Positions 23,834 through 34,858 of a stretch of 64,000 nt of DNA are shown piece by piece. The DNA lies in NCBI GenBank assembly GCA_947492105.1, contig CANLMN010000010.1:62001-126000 (forward strand), given 5' to 3'. Source of the DNA: an uncultured Aquimarina sp. (lineage in GTDB: Bacteria; Bacteroidota; Bacteroidia; Flavobacteriales; Flavobacteriaceae). Position 1 is the first letter of the stretch, and each line of letters starts with the position of its first letter. Made by a program: the position numbers and the translations under genes. The notes beneath the pieces are model-generated. The model did not search any database. It was not told the origin of the DNA and saw only the letters and a program-made list of their open reading frames with translations.

Positions 23834-25849
23834 CTAATCTACATTATCATGTAAAAAAGAATTATTACTTCTCAATTGAATATCATCGTTAGTGTCAGTA
23901 CTCACACTGGTCCTAGAAATATCTCTACTCTCTGGTCTAGCATCAACATCTAATCCTGCACGTTTGTATGCTGGTTCTTTTTCTATATCATCAATATGTG
24001 TTGGATTACTTCTGAATTTATAATTAAACTCTTTCATCTTCGCACGACGTTCTGCTGCTCTAGCCTTGAGGATATCAGAAATGGGTTGATGTATTGGATC
24101 TACCACCTCATTAGGAGCTTCTTCTGTATGAGTTGGTTTGATTGTTTTGGTCTCAAAAACAACCTCTTCTTCTTTTTCTTCTGCTGCTACCACAGACGTA
24201 GTATCCTCAACAGGTTTTGCTTCTATCAAACGCTCTTCTTCATCCATATAATCATCTAGACTATATCGACGAATACCACCTGATACTGTTTCATTTACCG
24301 GAATTACTTCTATTGGATCTTTTACCTCTAGATCCAGAGTGTCATCCGTTAGTTCAAAAAATACTGGAGCTTCTTTCTCTTCTGCACTTTTTGATGTCAT
24401 TGGTGTAGAGAGTTTTTCTTCTGGCTCGTTATTATTTACAGGCAAATCAAAAGAAAGTGTAAACTGATCCTTTATCTCTACCTCTTTCTCAACATCTTCA
24501 AAAACTTCTTTGGCATCATTTACCTCTATCTCATTGATAATTTCCTGAGCATTGATAATTACAAAGTCTTCATTTTTCTCTTTTTCTTCAAAAGAAGGAA
24601 CTTCCTCATAAGTTACCGCAATATTCTTCAAGGTTTCTGTAGTCGGCAACAACAACGAGTCGCTCTCTACTTCTGGCTCATCCTCTTCGATCAATTCATG
24701 CTTGATAATTATCGGCTCTTCTTCGACTGGTACTTTTGAGCCTATTGGAAAAAACTCTGTTTTGGTTCCTGTAGCAATTGGAGACAACTCTTGTGTAGCA
24801 CGTTGTTCATCCTCTAATGTATGAATAATTTTTTTGGTCTCTGTATTCGTAATCTCATCTTGTTGCTCTACATCAAAACCTGTGGCTATTACCGTTACCG
24901 AAATAGCATCTTCCAAAGCTTCATCTTCGCCAACCCCCATAATAATATTGGCACCATGTCCTGCTTCATTCTGGATATGATCATTTATTTCTCCTATCTC
25001 ATCAATCGTGATTTCTTCTTTTCCAGAGACAATCAACAATAATACATTTTTGGCACCTGTAATCTTATTATCATTCAACAATGGGGAGTCCAAAGCTTTT
25101 TGAATTGCATCATTTGCACGGGTAGCTCCAGAGGAATTAGCAGACCCCATAATTGCTGTACCACTATTGCTCAGTACAGTTTTGGCATCCCGTAAATCAA
25201 TATTTTGTGTGTAGTGATGTGTTATTACTTCTGCTATACCTCGTGATGCTGTTGCCAAGACTTCATCCGCCTTAGAAAAACCAGCTTTGAACCCGAGATT
25301 TCCATATACCTCTCGTAGTTTGTTATTATTAATAACAACTAGAGAATCCACTTGTGACCGTAATTTCTCTACCCCCAGTTGTGCCTGCTCATTACGCATA
25401 CGTCCCTCGAACTGAAATGGAATAGTCACAATCCCTACGGTCAATATATCTAGTTCTTTAGCCATTTTGGCAATAATAGGTGCAGCTCCAGTTCCAGTAC
25501 CTCCACCCATTCCGGCAGTGATAAAAATCATCTTGGTATTCGTATCCAACATGGTTCTGATTTCCTCATAGCTCTCTACAGCCGCTTGCTCTCCTACCTC
25601 TGGATTAGCACCTGCTCCAAGGCCTTCTGTCAAAGAAAGTCCCAATTGAATCTTGTTAGGAATTGGACTATTCTCTAATGCCTGTGCATCCGTATTGAGA
25701 ATAACAAAATCCACACCCTTGATCCCTTGTTGAAACATGTGATTGATGGCGTTACTCCCGCCGCCACCGACTCCAATTACCTTAATAACATTGGATTGAT
25801 TCTTGGGGAGATCAAACGCAATATTACCAAATCCTTCATTACTACTCAT
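23834..25849 (-). CDS. ftsZ: cell division protein FtsZ
   Basis: The tubulin-like GTPase that forms the division ring. The GTP-binding GGGGSNAINHM (about 27-37) and tubulin signature GMGGGTGTGAAP (about 113-124) are intact, and the T7-loop region IDLRDAKTVLSNSG lies near 220. The globular part ends near residue 330. It is followed by an unusually long, acidic Glu/Val-rich linker (about 330-600) and a short conserved tail, giving 671 residues against about 380 in E. coli. Long linkers are usual in Flavobacteriia. It closes the dcw cluster, 356 bases after ftsA, and may also have its own promoter in that gap. Confidence 0.97.
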   Translation of the reverse strand: MSSNEGFGNIAFDLPKNQSNVIKVIGVGGGGSNAINHMFQQGIKGVDFVILNTDAQALENSPIPNKIQLGLSLTEGLGAGANPEVGEQAAVESYEEIRTMLDTNTKMIFITAGMGGGTGTGAAPIIAKMAKELDILTVGIVTIPFQFEGRMRNEQAQLGVEKLRSQVDSLVVINNNKLREVYGNLGFKAGFSKADEVLATASRGIAEVITHHYTQNIDLRDAKTVLSNSGTAIMGSANSSGATRANDAIQKALDSPLLNDNKITGAKNVLLLIVSGKEEITIDEIGEINDHIQNEAGHGANIIMGVGEDEALEDAISVTVIATGFDVEQQDEITNTETKKIIHTLEDEQRATQELSPIATGTKTEFFPIGSKVPVEEEPIIIKHELIEEDEPEVESDSLLLPTTETLKNIAVTYEEVPSFEEKEKNEDFVIINAQEIINEIEVNDAKEVFEDVEKEVEIKDQFTLSFDLPVNNNEPEEKLSTPMTSKSAEEKEAPVFFELTDDTLDLEVKDPIEVIPVNETVSGGIRRYSLDDYMDEEERLIEAKPVEDTTSVVAAEEKEEEVVFETKTIKPTHTEEAPNEVVDPIHQPISDILKARAAERRAKMKEFNYKFRSNPTHIDDIEKEPAYKRAGLDVDARPESRDISRTSVSTDTNDDIQLRSNNSFLHDNVD

Positions 25850-26008
25850 AGTGCTAATTTTTGTATTATATTTCCTTAGACTAGGCTTTAGATATCATTC
25901 TCTGAGTTCGCTTATAATTCACCAAAGCTTTTTACACTTTGCAAATTTATTTCAATTTCAGTCTAAATACTATTCTATTATTTTTTTTATTTCTACTTTC
26001 TTTTCTTA

Positions 26009-26111
26009 GGGCGTATCCGCTTCTGCTTTGCTTCTTCGGAGCGCGCTATTCACTGCAATTCCTCGCTCTTCGTTCCTCAGGCTGTGGGATTTTCGCTACT
26101 ATCCCTTACGC
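26009..26111. repeat. GC-richer interspersed repeat with inverted ends
   Basis: In the 356-base ftsA-ftsZ gap, about 103 bases stand out as GC-richer than the AT-rich flanks. They begin GGGCGTATCC and end ATCCCTTACGC, with GCGTA/TACGC as inverted ends and internal CTTCGGAGCGCGC and CTCAGGCTGTGGGATTTTCGC blocks. From memory, sequences of this style are scattered in many Flavobacteriaceae genomes as non-coding interspersed repeats. No convincing reading frame is present. The rest of the gap shows nothing I can identify. Confidence 0.5.
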
Positions 26112-26205
26112 TTTTGAGTAAACTCTAGAACACTACACTTTTTTCAACAAAACACCTTTGACACAGGCACTTTGCAAAAAAAACATCCATCTTCATACAC
26201 AAAAT

Positions 26206-27615
26206 TTACTCTGCATTATCCAAAAAATCTTTGAACCTATCCGTCCATTTTTCTAAAAAATTCTTCTTGGGCGCTGTTTTCTGAACTAATACCTCCTTAT
26301 CCGCAACGGTCACTGTCTCCTCTTGCACCTCTACCGCTACTTCTTCATTCATTTCTCCCTCCTTTTCTGGCACCTCATCCTTGGTAGGCAAAGTGGCCTT
26401 CTCAAAAGTCTTTGCAGCTTCTTCTGGCTTAGATAGTATCCGCTGTTGTTTCTGGATACGTTGCAAACCATCCATTACCAAACCAACAGCAGTAGCATAC
26501 ATAGGACTTGTTGTATCTGCGTCGCTATTCCCTGCCAAATGTTCATTTGGATATCCTATACGGGTATCCATGCCTGTAATGTATTCCGTTAATTGTTTCA
26601 GATGTCTTAATTGTGATCCTCCACCTGTCAACACAATACCTGCAATCAATTTTTTCTTTGGCGACTCATGCCCATAGTTCTTGATCTCCAAAAACACCTG
26701 CTCGATAATTTCTACAACACGAGCATGAATAATTTTAGATAAGTTTTTTAAGGTTATTTCTCTAGGCTCTCTTCCTCTGAGTCCTGGTATAGAGACAATT
26801 TCATTATCCTTGTTCTCTCCTGGCCAAGCTGATCCAAATTTTACCTTCAGTAATTCTGCCTGCTTTTCAATAATCGAACAACCCTCTTTGATATCTTCTG
26901 TAATCACATTTCCTCCAAATGGTATCACTGCTGTATGACGGATAATACCATCCTTAAAAATAGCCAAATCCGTTGTTCCACCTCCTATATCAATCAAAGC
27001 AACACCTGCTTCTTTTTCTTCTTGACTCAATACGGCATTCGCAGATGCCATCGGTTCTAGTGTAACATCAGAAAGCTCCAAACCAGAACTTTTTACACAC
27101 CGTCCAATATTCCGTATCGATGTTATTTGCCCTACGACTACATGGAAATTTGCTTCTAATCTCCCACCATACATCCCTACAGGCTCTTTGATCTCGGCCT
27201 GCCCATCTACTTTGAACTCTTGTGGCAATACATGCAATATTTCCTCTCCAGGAAGCATCACTAATTTATGTACTTGGTTGCACAATTTTTCGATATCCAC
27301 ATCATCTATCACCTCATCAGCATTGGTCCGTGTGATATAATCACTATGCTGCAAACTACGAATATGCTGCCCAGCAATACCCACTGTCACATCTTTAATT
27401 TTAAATCCAGAAACACTTTCTGCCTCTTGTATCGCTTGTTGTATCGACTGTATGGTCTGTGTGATATTATTCACAACACCTCGATGTACTCCGAGACTTT
27501 TTGATTTCCCGATACCCAACACCTCCATTTTTCCGTACTCATTGTACCGTCCGACCATAGCAACTATCTTTGTTGTTCCTATGTCTAATCCTATTGCAAT
27601 ATCGCCCTGTTCCAT
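26206..27615 (-). CDS. ftsA: cell division protein FtsA
   Basis: An actin-family ATPase that anchors FtsZ to the membrane. The N-terminal phosphate-binding strand GLDIGTTKIVAMVG (about 9-22), the GVALIDIGGGTTDLAIF motif (about 205-220) and VLTGGGSQL (about 330) are the actin-fold signatures. Near the C-terminus is a linker rich in Glu and Val, then an amphipathic tail (FLEKWTDRFKDFLDN) suited to membrane binding. It starts 3 bases after ftsQ. Confidence 0.96.
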   Translation of the reverse strand: MEQGDIAIGLDIGTTKIVAMVGRYNEYGKMEVLGIGKSKSLGVHRGVVNNITQTIQSIQQAIQEAESVSGFKIKDVTVGIAGQHIRSLQHSDYITRTNADEVIDDVDIEKLCNQVHKLVMLPGEEILHVLPQEFKVDGQAEIKEPVGMYGGRLEANFHVVVGQITSIRNIGRCVKSSGLELSDVTLEPMASANAVLSQEEKEAGVALIDIGGGTTDLAIFKDGIIRHTAVIPFGGNVITEDIKEGCSIIEKQAELLKVKFGSAWPGENKDNEIVSIPGLRGREPREITLKNLSKIIHARVVEIIEQVFLEIKNYGHESPKKKLIAGIVLTGGGSQLRHLKQLTEYITGMDTRIGYPNEHLAGNSDADTTSPMYATAVGLVMDGLQRIQKQQRILSKPEEAAKTFEKATLPTKDEVPEKEGEMNEEVAVEVQEETVTVADKEVLVQKTAPKKNFLEKWTDRFKDFLDNAE

Positions 27616-27618
27616 ACC

Positions 27619-28347
27619 CTAATTTTTTACTTCTTTTCTTATACAAACTACCTGATTACGGTAGCGCAAATTCACTGTCTTGTAACTTTCTAAACTATGA
27701 TCTTTCAAAGATTTTTGATAAAAAGCTTTAAAATTTCCTATTTTTCTTTCGATATCTTTTATCGCTCCAAATTCTATTACAAAATCATATTCCCGCACTG
27801 CCAACACATAATTATCAGCCGCAGCTTTGGTTATATCAGTAACATAAATTTTCAAAAAATCATCATGTAAGATTTTTTGAAGTAACAGATGTATTTCGCC
27901 CACATCTTCTTTGTCTATTCGATGTACCAAAGGTACTCGTGCCGTATAATTTTTTGACAATGCCATTACATCTCCCTCCTCATCGATATAAAATGGAGGC
28001 GTAGCATTGACTCTTGCTATGGGAGTTCGTTGTTCTATTTTTGCCGTAAGAATACCATTCACAGATCGATACACATTTGCATTTGCAATCATATCTTCTA
28101 ATTTCAGGCGGTTCTCAAGACTATTCAAAGCTAAAGTTTCTTTACCTATATTCGTCCCTCGATCTTGATTTTGTATCAACAATTTATTAACCGTTAATTC
28201 CTTAATAAAAGGACGTGTTTCCCCTACAAAAGAAATCTTGATTTTTTTGACGGGACGTATAGAATTGCGCTTCTCCGAAAAAGCATACAAAAAAATGATC
28301 AAACTAATCAAACCCAAAAATTTTATGGAACCCCATATTCTTTTCAT
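27619..28347 (-). CDS. ftsQ: cell division protein FtsQ
   Basis: A 242-residue bitopic membrane protein: a short cytoplasmic start, one transmembrane helix (about 7-24, IKFLGLISLIIFLYAF), then a periplasmic POTRA-like and beta domain. Sequence identity to E. coli FtsQ is expected to be low, but position between murC and ftsA and this layout identify it. It bridges early and late division proteins with FtsL. It overlaps murC by 4 bases. Confidence 0.88.
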   Translation of the reverse strand: MKRIWGSIKFLGLISLIIFLYAFSEKRNSIRPVKKIKISFVGETRPFIKELTVNKLLIQNQDRGTNIGKETLALNSLENRLKLEDMIANANVYRSVNGILTAKIEQRTPIARVNATPPFYIDEEGDVMALSKNYTARVPLVHRIDKEDVGEIHLLLQKILHDDFLKIYVTDITKAAADNYVLAVREYDFVIEFGAIKDIERKIGNFKAFYQKSLKDHSLESYKTVNLRYRNQVVCIRKEVKN

Positions 28348-29708
28348 ACAACAGTACTTCTTATTTTCTTTTCTAATGCTGCGGTAATCTTTGTTACTTC
28401 TTCACCTATATCCCCTGCTCCAATTGTCACAATAACCTCTGCGTCTGTTTTCAATACACTCTCCACTAGCATATTTTTATCAACACGCTTTTTTACCTCC
28501 AATTCCATCATACTCATCAACCACTCCGAGGTCACTCCCGAAATAGGCAACTCTCTTGCTGGATAAATATCCAACAGTAACACCTCATCAAATTGACTCA
28601 AGCTTTTTGCAAAATCTGCTGCAAAATCTCGTGTCCTACTATACAAATGCGGTTGAAAAATCGCTAACACTTTTTTTCCAGCATGCATCTCTTGAACCGC
28701 TTGATACAACGCATTAATTTCCGTTGGATGATGCGCATAGTCGTCTATATAAACCAAATTTTTGGTTTTAACCTTATAACTAAACCTACGTTGTACACCT
28801 CTAAAACCTGGCAAAATCTTTGCCAAAGTATCCGATGGAACACCAAATAACCGAGCCATAGCAAAGGCAGTAATCGCATTTGTCAAATTATGCCGCCCTG
28901 GTAGCGTAAGCTCCAAATCCTCTAGAAGCTCCTCGGGTGTCTTAAGATCAAATACATATGTCCCATTTTCGACCCGAATACGTTGCGCACTGTAATCAGA
29001 CTCATCTTCTATTCCAAATGTCAATCCAGTTAGCGACAAACCTCCTCTAACCAATAACGTTGTAGAGACTTTACTTGCAAAATCATGAAAAGAATCCTCT
29101 AGAGCATCTGCCTTTTCGTATATATCCAAGTGATCCGCATCCATTGAGGTAATCGCAGCAATATCTGGATACAGCTGCAAAAAAGAACGATCAAACTCGT
29201 CTGCCTCTGCCACTATAACATCTGTACCCTCCATGACCAAATTAGAGTGATAATTCTCACTAATCCCACCCAAAAACGCTGTAACACCTACTCCGCTCTC
29301 CTTAAGCAAATATGCCAAAATAGCTGTTGTGGTAGTTTTCCCGTGTGTACCCGCAACTGCCAAAGTAAAAGTTTCTTTAGTCAATGCCCCTAACACTTCC
29401 GAACGTTTGAGAATATCAAAATCATGATTCTTAAAATAATTCAAACCCAAATGTGAGTCAGGAATAGCCGGAGTATAAATGACTAGCGTATCCTCTTTAT
29501 TCATAAACAGCATTGGAATATCCTCGAGAACATCTGTAAAGTGAACTGCAACTCCTAATGACTCCAACGACCTTGTAATTGCCGATGGTGTTTTATCATA
29601 CCCTCCTACTTTTTTTCCTAACTGCACAAAATACCGTGCCAAAGCACTCATACCAATCCCTCCGACTCCGATGAAATAAATATTTGCTATATTCTTTAAA
29701 TACCTCAC
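28344..29708 (-). CDS. murC: UDP-N-acetylmuramate--L-alanine ligase MurC
   Basis: The first amino-acid ligase of peptidoglycan precursor synthesis: it adds L-Ala to UDP-MurNAc. The N-terminal Rossmann motif FIGVGGIGMSALARY and the ATP-binding AVAGTHGKTTTTAIL are clear, with IDDYAHHPTEI further on. I place the start at the GTG at 29708 (MRYLKNIANIYF, 454 aa), because the 16 residues before it (from a TTG at 29756) are Cys-rich and lie outside the conserved fold. The choice is a judgement. It overlaps ftsQ by 4 bases. Confidence 0.95.
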   Translation of the reverse strand: MRYLKNIANIYFIGVGGIGMSALARYFVQLGKKVGGYDKTPSAITRSLESLGVAVHFTDVLEDIPMLFMNKEDTLVIYTPAIPDSHLGLNYFKNHDFDILKRSEVLGALTKETFTLAVAGTHGKTTTTAILAYLLKESGVGVTAFLGGISENYHSNLVMEGTDVIVAEADEFDRSFLQLYPDIAAITSMDADHLDIYEKADALEDSFHDFASKVSTTLLVRGGLSLTGLTFGIEDESDYSAQRIRVENGTYVFDLKTPEELLEDLELTLPGRHNLTNAITAFAMARLFGVPSDTLAKILPGFRGVQRRFSYKVKTKNLVYIDDYAHHPTEINALYQAVQEMHAGKKVLAIFQPHLYSRTRDFAADFAKSLSQFDEVLLLDIYPARELPISGVTSEWLMSMMELEVKKRVDKNMLVESVLKTDAEVIVTIGAGDIGEEVTKITAALEKKIRSTVV

Positions 29709-29768
29709 TTTATTTATATTACAAGATAAAATTAAATCTTTACATCCGACACACAATCTAACTAGATA

Positions 29769-30860
29769 CTACATTAATTTTTCTATTTCATCCACAATCA
29801 TTGCGGTTGCCTTTGGCAATGCGAGCTGCTGTAGATTAGCTCCTAACTTCTTTTGCTGCGTTTCTGATTGCAACACTCCTTTTATAGTTTCTTGAAATTT
29901 GGCATCCAGTTCCTGCTCTTGTAACATCAAAGCTGCATCTTTTTGCACAATTGCATATGCATTTTTTGCCTGATGATTCTCTGCCACATTTGGCGACGGA
30001 ATAAACAATACTGGTTTACCCACCACACATAGCTCTGATACCGATCCCGCCCCTGCCCTAGAAATAATAATATCTGCTGCGGCATATGCCAAATCCATTT
30101 CATTCAGAAACGGATGCACCTGTACATCCTCTCGAACATCATGTCTTTTATATTCTTCGTAATAAAGGTTACCACATTGCCAAATCAACTGCAACCCTTG
30201 GGTCACCAAAAAATCCAATTCTTTCTCTATTAGCTGATTGATCCGCCTTGCTCCCAAACTCCCGCCAAGAATCAATAATGTTTTCTTTTCGGGATGAAGT
30301 CCAAAACTACGAACTCCATCTCCTCTTTTGCTTCTAATATCCAACAAATCCTGACGTATAGGATTCCCTGTAATAATAATTTTTTCTTTAGGAAAAAAAC
30401 GCTCCAATCCCTCATAAGCCACACATATTTTGTGTGCTTTATCTGCCAACCATTTGTTTGTAATTCCTGGGAATGAATTTTGCTCCTGCAAAACTGTCGG
30501 AATCCCTTTTTTATTTGCCATTTTGAGCAACGGTCCACTAGCAAATCCTCCTGTACCAATCACTACATCTGGTCGAAATTTCCTCAGAATACGTCCGGAT
30601 TTCCACAAACTAATTATAAGCTTCAATGGAAACAAGAGGTTACTCATTGTCAGTTTGCGCTGGATACCACTAATCCACAAACCTTCTATTTGATACCCTG
30701 CATTCGGCACTTTTTCCATTTCCATTCTATCCTTGGCTCCAACAAACAGAAATGCAGCATCTGGGTAGCGACGTTTTAACTCCCCCGCAATCGCAATGGC
30801 TGGGTAGATATGACCTCCCGTACCGCCACCTGAAATGATAAATCTTGGTTGTTCTTTCAT
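29769..30860 (-). CDS. murG: lipid II synthase MurG
   Basis: A GT28 glycosyltransferase that adds GlcNAc to lipid I to make lipid II on the inner membrane face. [14 protein letters not shown] near the N-terminus (about 11-24), GTGGFASGP in the middle and [12 protein letters not shown] with [10 protein letters not shown] towards the C-terminus form the donor and acceptor sites. Its length of 363 is typical. It overlaps ftsW by 4 bases. Confidence 0.96.
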   Translation of the reverse strand: MKEQPRFIISGGGTGGHIYPAIAIAGELKRRYPDAAFLFVGAKDRMEMEKVPNAGYQIEGLWISGIQRKLTMSNLLFPLKLIISLWKSGRILRKFRPDVVIGTGGFASGPLLKMANKKGIPTVLQEQNSFPGITNKWLADKAHKICVAYEGLERFFPKEKIIITGNPIRQDLLDIRSKRGDGVRSFGLHPEKKTLLILGGSLGARRINQLIEKELDFLVTQGLQLIWQCGNLYYEEYKRHDVREDVQVHPFLNEMDLAYAAADIIISRAGAGSVSELCVVGKPVLFIPSPNVAENHQAKNAYAIVQKDAALMLQEQELDAKFQETIKGVLQSETQQKKLGANLQQLALPKATAMIVDEIEKLM

Positions 30861-32134
30861 AATGCCTTACTTAAAACGTCTAATGGATTATCTTCGTTTT
30901 GTCCTTCTTTTACTTCATCTATCGTTCTTTTTGCACTTACACTCAACACAATTCCTATCGCTAGGCAGGTCATCCAGATCGAGGTTCCACCACTACTTAC
31001 TAGCGGCAAGGTCTGCCCTGTTACCGGAAAAAGCTCTACTGCAACTGCCATATTGATCAATGCCTGAAAAACAATAGGCAAACCTACACCTATCACCAAC
31101 AGTTTTCCAAAAACGTCTTTGCTCTTATGTGCTACAATAATCAATCTAAACAGCAATAACATATACAAAAACAACAATGCCGTACCCCCTAGCAATCCCC
31201 ACTCTTCTACAATAATTGCAAAAATAAAATCTGATGAAGATTGTGGCAAAAAATTCTTCTGTGCACTCTTTCCTGGACCTTGTCCAAAAATACCCCCTCT
31301 TGCTATTGCAATTTTTGCACGCTCAATTTGATAATCTTCTTTTGTATCTTCTTTGTCCGTAAAGTTCTCAATACGACTAATCCATGTATCTACCCTGTTT
31401 GGAAAAACACCAGGAAAGGCTTTTGCCGAAAGGATAAAAAGCATCAAAAATAATGCTCCCGAAACAATGATTCCTACTAAATAACGCTTGGGATAGCCCC
31501 CCATAAAAGTCAACAATAATACAATCGTAAATATAATAGCTGTAGTAGAAAAATTTGCTGGCAAAATTAGCATCAAAATAATGAAAACCGGTATCCAAAG
31601 AGGAAGTATCGTTTCTTTAAAACCAATAACCTGATCTTTAATTTTTGATAAATAACGCGCAACATAGGTCATTAGCACTACCGCCGCCAAAGTCGAAGTC
31701 TGAAAAGTAACACCCACAAAAGGTATACGAATCCATCGACTAGCATTTGCCCCACCAATAGTCGTATTTTGCGCCATTGTCAACAATAACAAAACAATAA
31801 CTACAGGCATCATAATTATAGATAGACCTTTGAAGTAATGATACGGCACCTTATGTATCGCCAAAATGATTCCAAACCCTAGTAACAAATGCACCAAATG
31901 TTTCAAAAAATACTTAAACGTATCGCCACTACCCCCATACAAATAAGCTAAATTACTACTTGCGCTATAGACCGGTAAAAAAGAAAATAAAGCAAGTAAT
32001 GCTACTACAGCCCAGATTACTCTATCTCCTTTCATGCTATTCAAAACAGAAAGGAACATCTCTTTTGTGATTTCTACTGTTCCAGTGACTCCTCTTACAT
32101 TATCTATTTCTATATCGCCTTTGACCTTACTCAC
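30857..32134 (-). CDS. ftsW: lipid II polymerase FtsW
   Basis: A SEDS-family membrane protein of about ten spans that polymerizes septal glycan with its partner FtsI. Hydrophobic spans begin at [20 protein letters not shown], and the conserved SEDS segment [19 protein letters not shown] is present. The longest frame starts at GTG (32134) with 25 charged residues before the usual start. The ATG at 32059 (400 aa) gives a normal length and is a serious alternative. It is 46 bases downstream of murD. Confidence 0.94.
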   Translation of the reverse strand: MSKVKGDIEIDNVRGVTGTVEITKEMFLSVLNSMKGDRVIWAVVALLALFSFLPVYSASSNLAYLYGGSGDTFKYFLKHLVHLLLGFGIILAIHKVPYHYFKGLSIIMMPVVIVLLLLTMAQNTTIGGANASRWIRIPFVGVTFQTSTLAAVVLMTYVARYLSKIKDQVIGFKETILPLWIPVFIILMLILPANFSTTAIIFTIVLLLTFMGGYPKRYLVGIIVSGALFLMLFILSAKAFPGVFPNRVDTWISRIENFTDKEDTKEDYQIERAKIAIARGGIFGQGPGKSAQKNFLPQSSSDFIFAIIVEEWGLLGGTALLFLYMLLLFRLIIVAHKSKDVFGKLLVIGVGLPIVFQALINMAVAVELFPVTGQTLPLVSSGGTSIWMTCLAIGIVLSVSAKRTIDEVKEGQNEDNPLDVLSKAL

Positions 32135-32180
32135 TATACCTCTTTATATGTTTTCTTCTTATGCACAATATTCCATACTC

Positions 32181-33533
32181 CTATAATTCACGAACAGCCT
32201 CCTTGAACTGTCGCCCTCTCTCTTCATAATTCTTAAATAAATCAAAACTCGCACATGCTGGTGACAACAACACCGTGTCATTTTTTTCTGCCAAGTCATA
32301 AGCTAATTGTACTGCTTCTTTCATAGATTGTGTTTCGTATATTTCTTCTACACAATTATTAAAAGCTGCTACAATTTTTCTATTATCTTCTCCCAAGCAA
32401 ATTATGGTCTTCACCTTCTCATTGACCAACTCATTAAGTTCGCTATAATCATTTCCTTTGTCCACCCCCCCTGCAATCCAGATTGTAGGAGTCTTCATAG
32501 AATCCAAGGCATAAAAAACCGAATTGACATTTGTAGCCTTAGAATCATTGATATACTGAACATTGTTAATCCTAAGTACATTTTCCAATCTATGCTCTAC
32601 GCCATGAAAATTCTCCATACTATCCCGTATGGTTTCTTTGCGAATTCCAAGTAACCGTGCTGCCATACTTGCAGCCATACTATTTTTAGTGTTGTGATTC
32701 CCCTCAAGGGCTAATTTTGTTTTTGGCATAATAAAAGTGTTATCTCCTGTGGCTATTATAATATTATCATCTTCTATGTAAGCTCCTTTTTCGAGCTTCT
32801 TTGTTAGTGAAAATGGCACTAACTGTGATTTTACAATGTGTTTTTTCAAATACGCATTAATAACCTTGTCGTCGGCGTCATAAATAAAGTAATCCGAAGG
32901 TTTTTGGTTCATCGCTATTCTAAATTTTGACGCTACGTATTTCTCAAAGTCATTATCGTATCGTTCTAAATGATCTGGCGTGATATTTGTTAGAATCGCT
33001 ATATTTGGTGCAAAATCAACTATACCATCAAGCTGAAAACTACTCAATTCTAACACATACAAGGGCACATCATCCCCTGCAACCATTTTTGCAAAACTAT
33101 CTCCAATATTCCCCGCCACACCCACTGTTTCGTTTGCAGTCTTGAGAATATGTCCTAGAAGCATTGTCGTGGTGGTTTTGCCATTGCTCCCCGTAATCCC
33201 TACAATTCTTGCATCAGTATATCGTACAGCAAACTCTATTTCTGAAATCACAGGTATACCGGCAGCTCTCAATTGTCGAATCATTGGAACGTTATCAGGA
33301 ATCCCGGGACTTTTCATGACCACATCCGCCTTCAAAATACGCTCCAAGGTGTGCTGCCCTTCTTCCCAAAGAATCTTCAAATCATTTAAGATTAATTTAT
33401 AGTGATCCTCAACCATTCCTCTATCAGAAACAAAAACCTCGAACCCTTGTTGTTTTGCAAGTACAGCAGTCCCTACACCACTTTCGCCGGCGCCTAAGAT
33501 GACTATTTTCTTGTTTGTCGTTTGTTGTTTCAT
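32181..33533 (-). CDS. murD: UDP-N-acetylmuramoylalanine--D-glutamate ligase MurD
   Basis: Adds D-Glu to UDP-MurNAc-L-Ala. The N-terminal ILGAGESGVGTAVLAK, the ATP-binding GITGSNGKTTTTMLL (about 112-126) and the C-terminal LLSPACASFDLFKNYEERG are diagnostic of MurD. Its 450 residues are normal. It lies in the dcw operon between mraY and ftsW. Confidence 0.96.
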   Translation of the reverse strand: MKQQTTNKKIVILGAGESGVGTAVLAKQQGFEVFVSDRGMVEDHYKLILNDLKILWEEGQHTLERILKADVVMKSPGIPDNVPMIRQLRAAGIPVISEIEFAVRYTDARIVGITGSNGKTTTTMLLGHILKTANETVGVAGNIGDSFAKMVAGDDVPLYVLELSSFQLDGIVDFAPNIAILTNITPDHLERYDNDFEKYVASKFRIAMNQKPSDYFIYDADDKVINAYLKKHIVKSQLVPFSLTKKLEKGAYIEDDNIIIATGDNTFIMPKTKLALEGNHNTKNSMAASMAARLLGIRKETIRDSMENFHGVEHRLENVLRINNVQYINDSKATNVNSVFYALDSMKTPTIWIAGGVDKGNDYSELNELVNEKVKTIICLGEDNRKIVAAFNNCVEEIYETQSMKEAVQLAYDLAEKNDTVLLSPACASFDLFKNYEERGRQFKEAVREL

Positions 33534-33577
33534 ATAAACTCTACCCAGAACTTAATTTTCCTTGAAATAAAAAAGCA

Positions 33578-34810
33578 TTACCGCAATTTTAATGTCAATA
33601 TGGACAGAATTGCTAATGCAATCCCTATAATCCAAAATCGTGTTACTATCTTACTTTCATGTATTCCCTTTTTCTGATAGTGATGATGCAAGGGAGACAT
33701 CAAAAAGATCCGCCTTCCTTCTCCATACTTCTTTCTTGTATACTTAAACCAACCTACTTGCAGCACCACAGATAGCGTCTCTAGAAAGAAAACACCACAC
33801 ATAAGAGGTATCAACAATTCTTTTCTAGAAGCAATTGCTAATACAGCTATTATCCCCCCAATAGTCAAGCTTCCTGTGTCCCCCATAAACACCTGAGCAG
33901 GATAAGTATTGTACCATAAAAAACCCACTAGGGCTCCAGCAAAGGCCCCTATATACACCGTCGATTCTCCTAATCGGGGAATATACATGACATTGAGATA
34001 ATCTGAAAAAACGATATTCCCAGAAACCCATGTAAAGAGCCCCAAAACCAAAACTATTATCGCCGAGGACCCCGCTGCTAATCCATCTATACCATCTGTA
34101 AGATTTGCTCCATTAGACACAGCCGTGACTATAATAATTACTATCGGTATAAAAACTAACCAAGCATATTTGGCGTAACTAGGATTGATCCATGAAATCA
34201 AACTTGCGTAATCAAACTCATTATTCTTTACAAAAGGAATTGTAGTTTTGGTTGATTTTTTTTCTGGGTAAAACTCTCTTCCAGACTTCTTGGCAATCAA
34301 CTCCGTCTGACTTCCTGATTTTATTTTTTCTTCTTTTATTGTCACATCATCATGAAAATACATCGTACACCCAACAATTACTCCCAAACCTACTTGTCCT
34401 ACAACTTTAAACTTTCCTGCTAAACCATCTTTATTCTTTTTTAGAACCTTGAGATAATCATCAGTAAAACCGATCACCCCCATCCATAACGTCGTTACTA
34501 TCAATAAAATAACATAAATATTATCCAATTTCGCCACCAACAAAACGGGGATCAATGTTGCCATAATAATAATGATCCCTCCCATGGTCGGCGTTCCTGC
34601 TTTCTGCGCTTGTCCCTCTAACCCAAGGTCACGAATACTCTCACCCATTTGTTTTTTTCTCAGGAATTCGATAATTTTCTTACCATATACGGTAGAGATT
34701 AATAGCGAAAGTATCACAGCAATTGCCGCTCTAAAAGTGATAAATTCAAACACCCCTGCTCCCGGAAGCTGGTAATGTTTTTCTAGATACTGAAACACAT
34801 AGTATAACAT
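33578..34810 (-). CDS. mraY: phospho-N-acetylmuramoyl-pentapeptide-transferase MraY
   Basis: An integral membrane enzyme that makes lipid I from UDP-MurNAc-pentapeptide and undecaprenyl phosphate. The conserved TPTMGG loop, [17 protein letters not shown] and the C-terminal [12 protein letters not shown] histidines are present. At 410 residues it carries a charged insertion (about 155-195, [20 protein letters not shown]) that E. coli MraY lacks but Bacteroidota enzymes commonly have. Confidence 0.97.
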   Translation of the reverse strand: MLYYVFQYLEKHYQLPGAGVFEFITFRAAIAVILSLLISTVYGKKIIEFLRKKQMGESIRDLGLEGQAQKAGTPTMGGIIIIMATLIPVLLVAKLDNIYVILLIVTTLWMGVIGFTDDYLKVLKKNKDGLAGKFKVVGQVGLGVIVGCTMYFHDDVTIKEEKIKSGSQTELIAKKSGREFYPEKKSTKTTIPFVKNNEFDYASLISWINPSYAKYAWLVFIPIVIIIVTAVSNGANLTDGIDGLAAGSSAIIVLVLGLFTWVSGNIVFSDYLNVMYIPRLGESTVYIGAFAGALVGFLWYNTYPAQVFMGDTGSLTIGGIIAVLAIASRKELLIPLMCGVFFLETLSVVLQVGWFKYTRKKYGEGRRIFLMSPLHHHYQKKGIHESKIVTRFWIIGIALAILSILTLKLR

Positions 34811-34858
34811 ACTTTCAATGCTGTCTGCACCCCTTTTCCAGAGGTACTTTCGAGTCTT

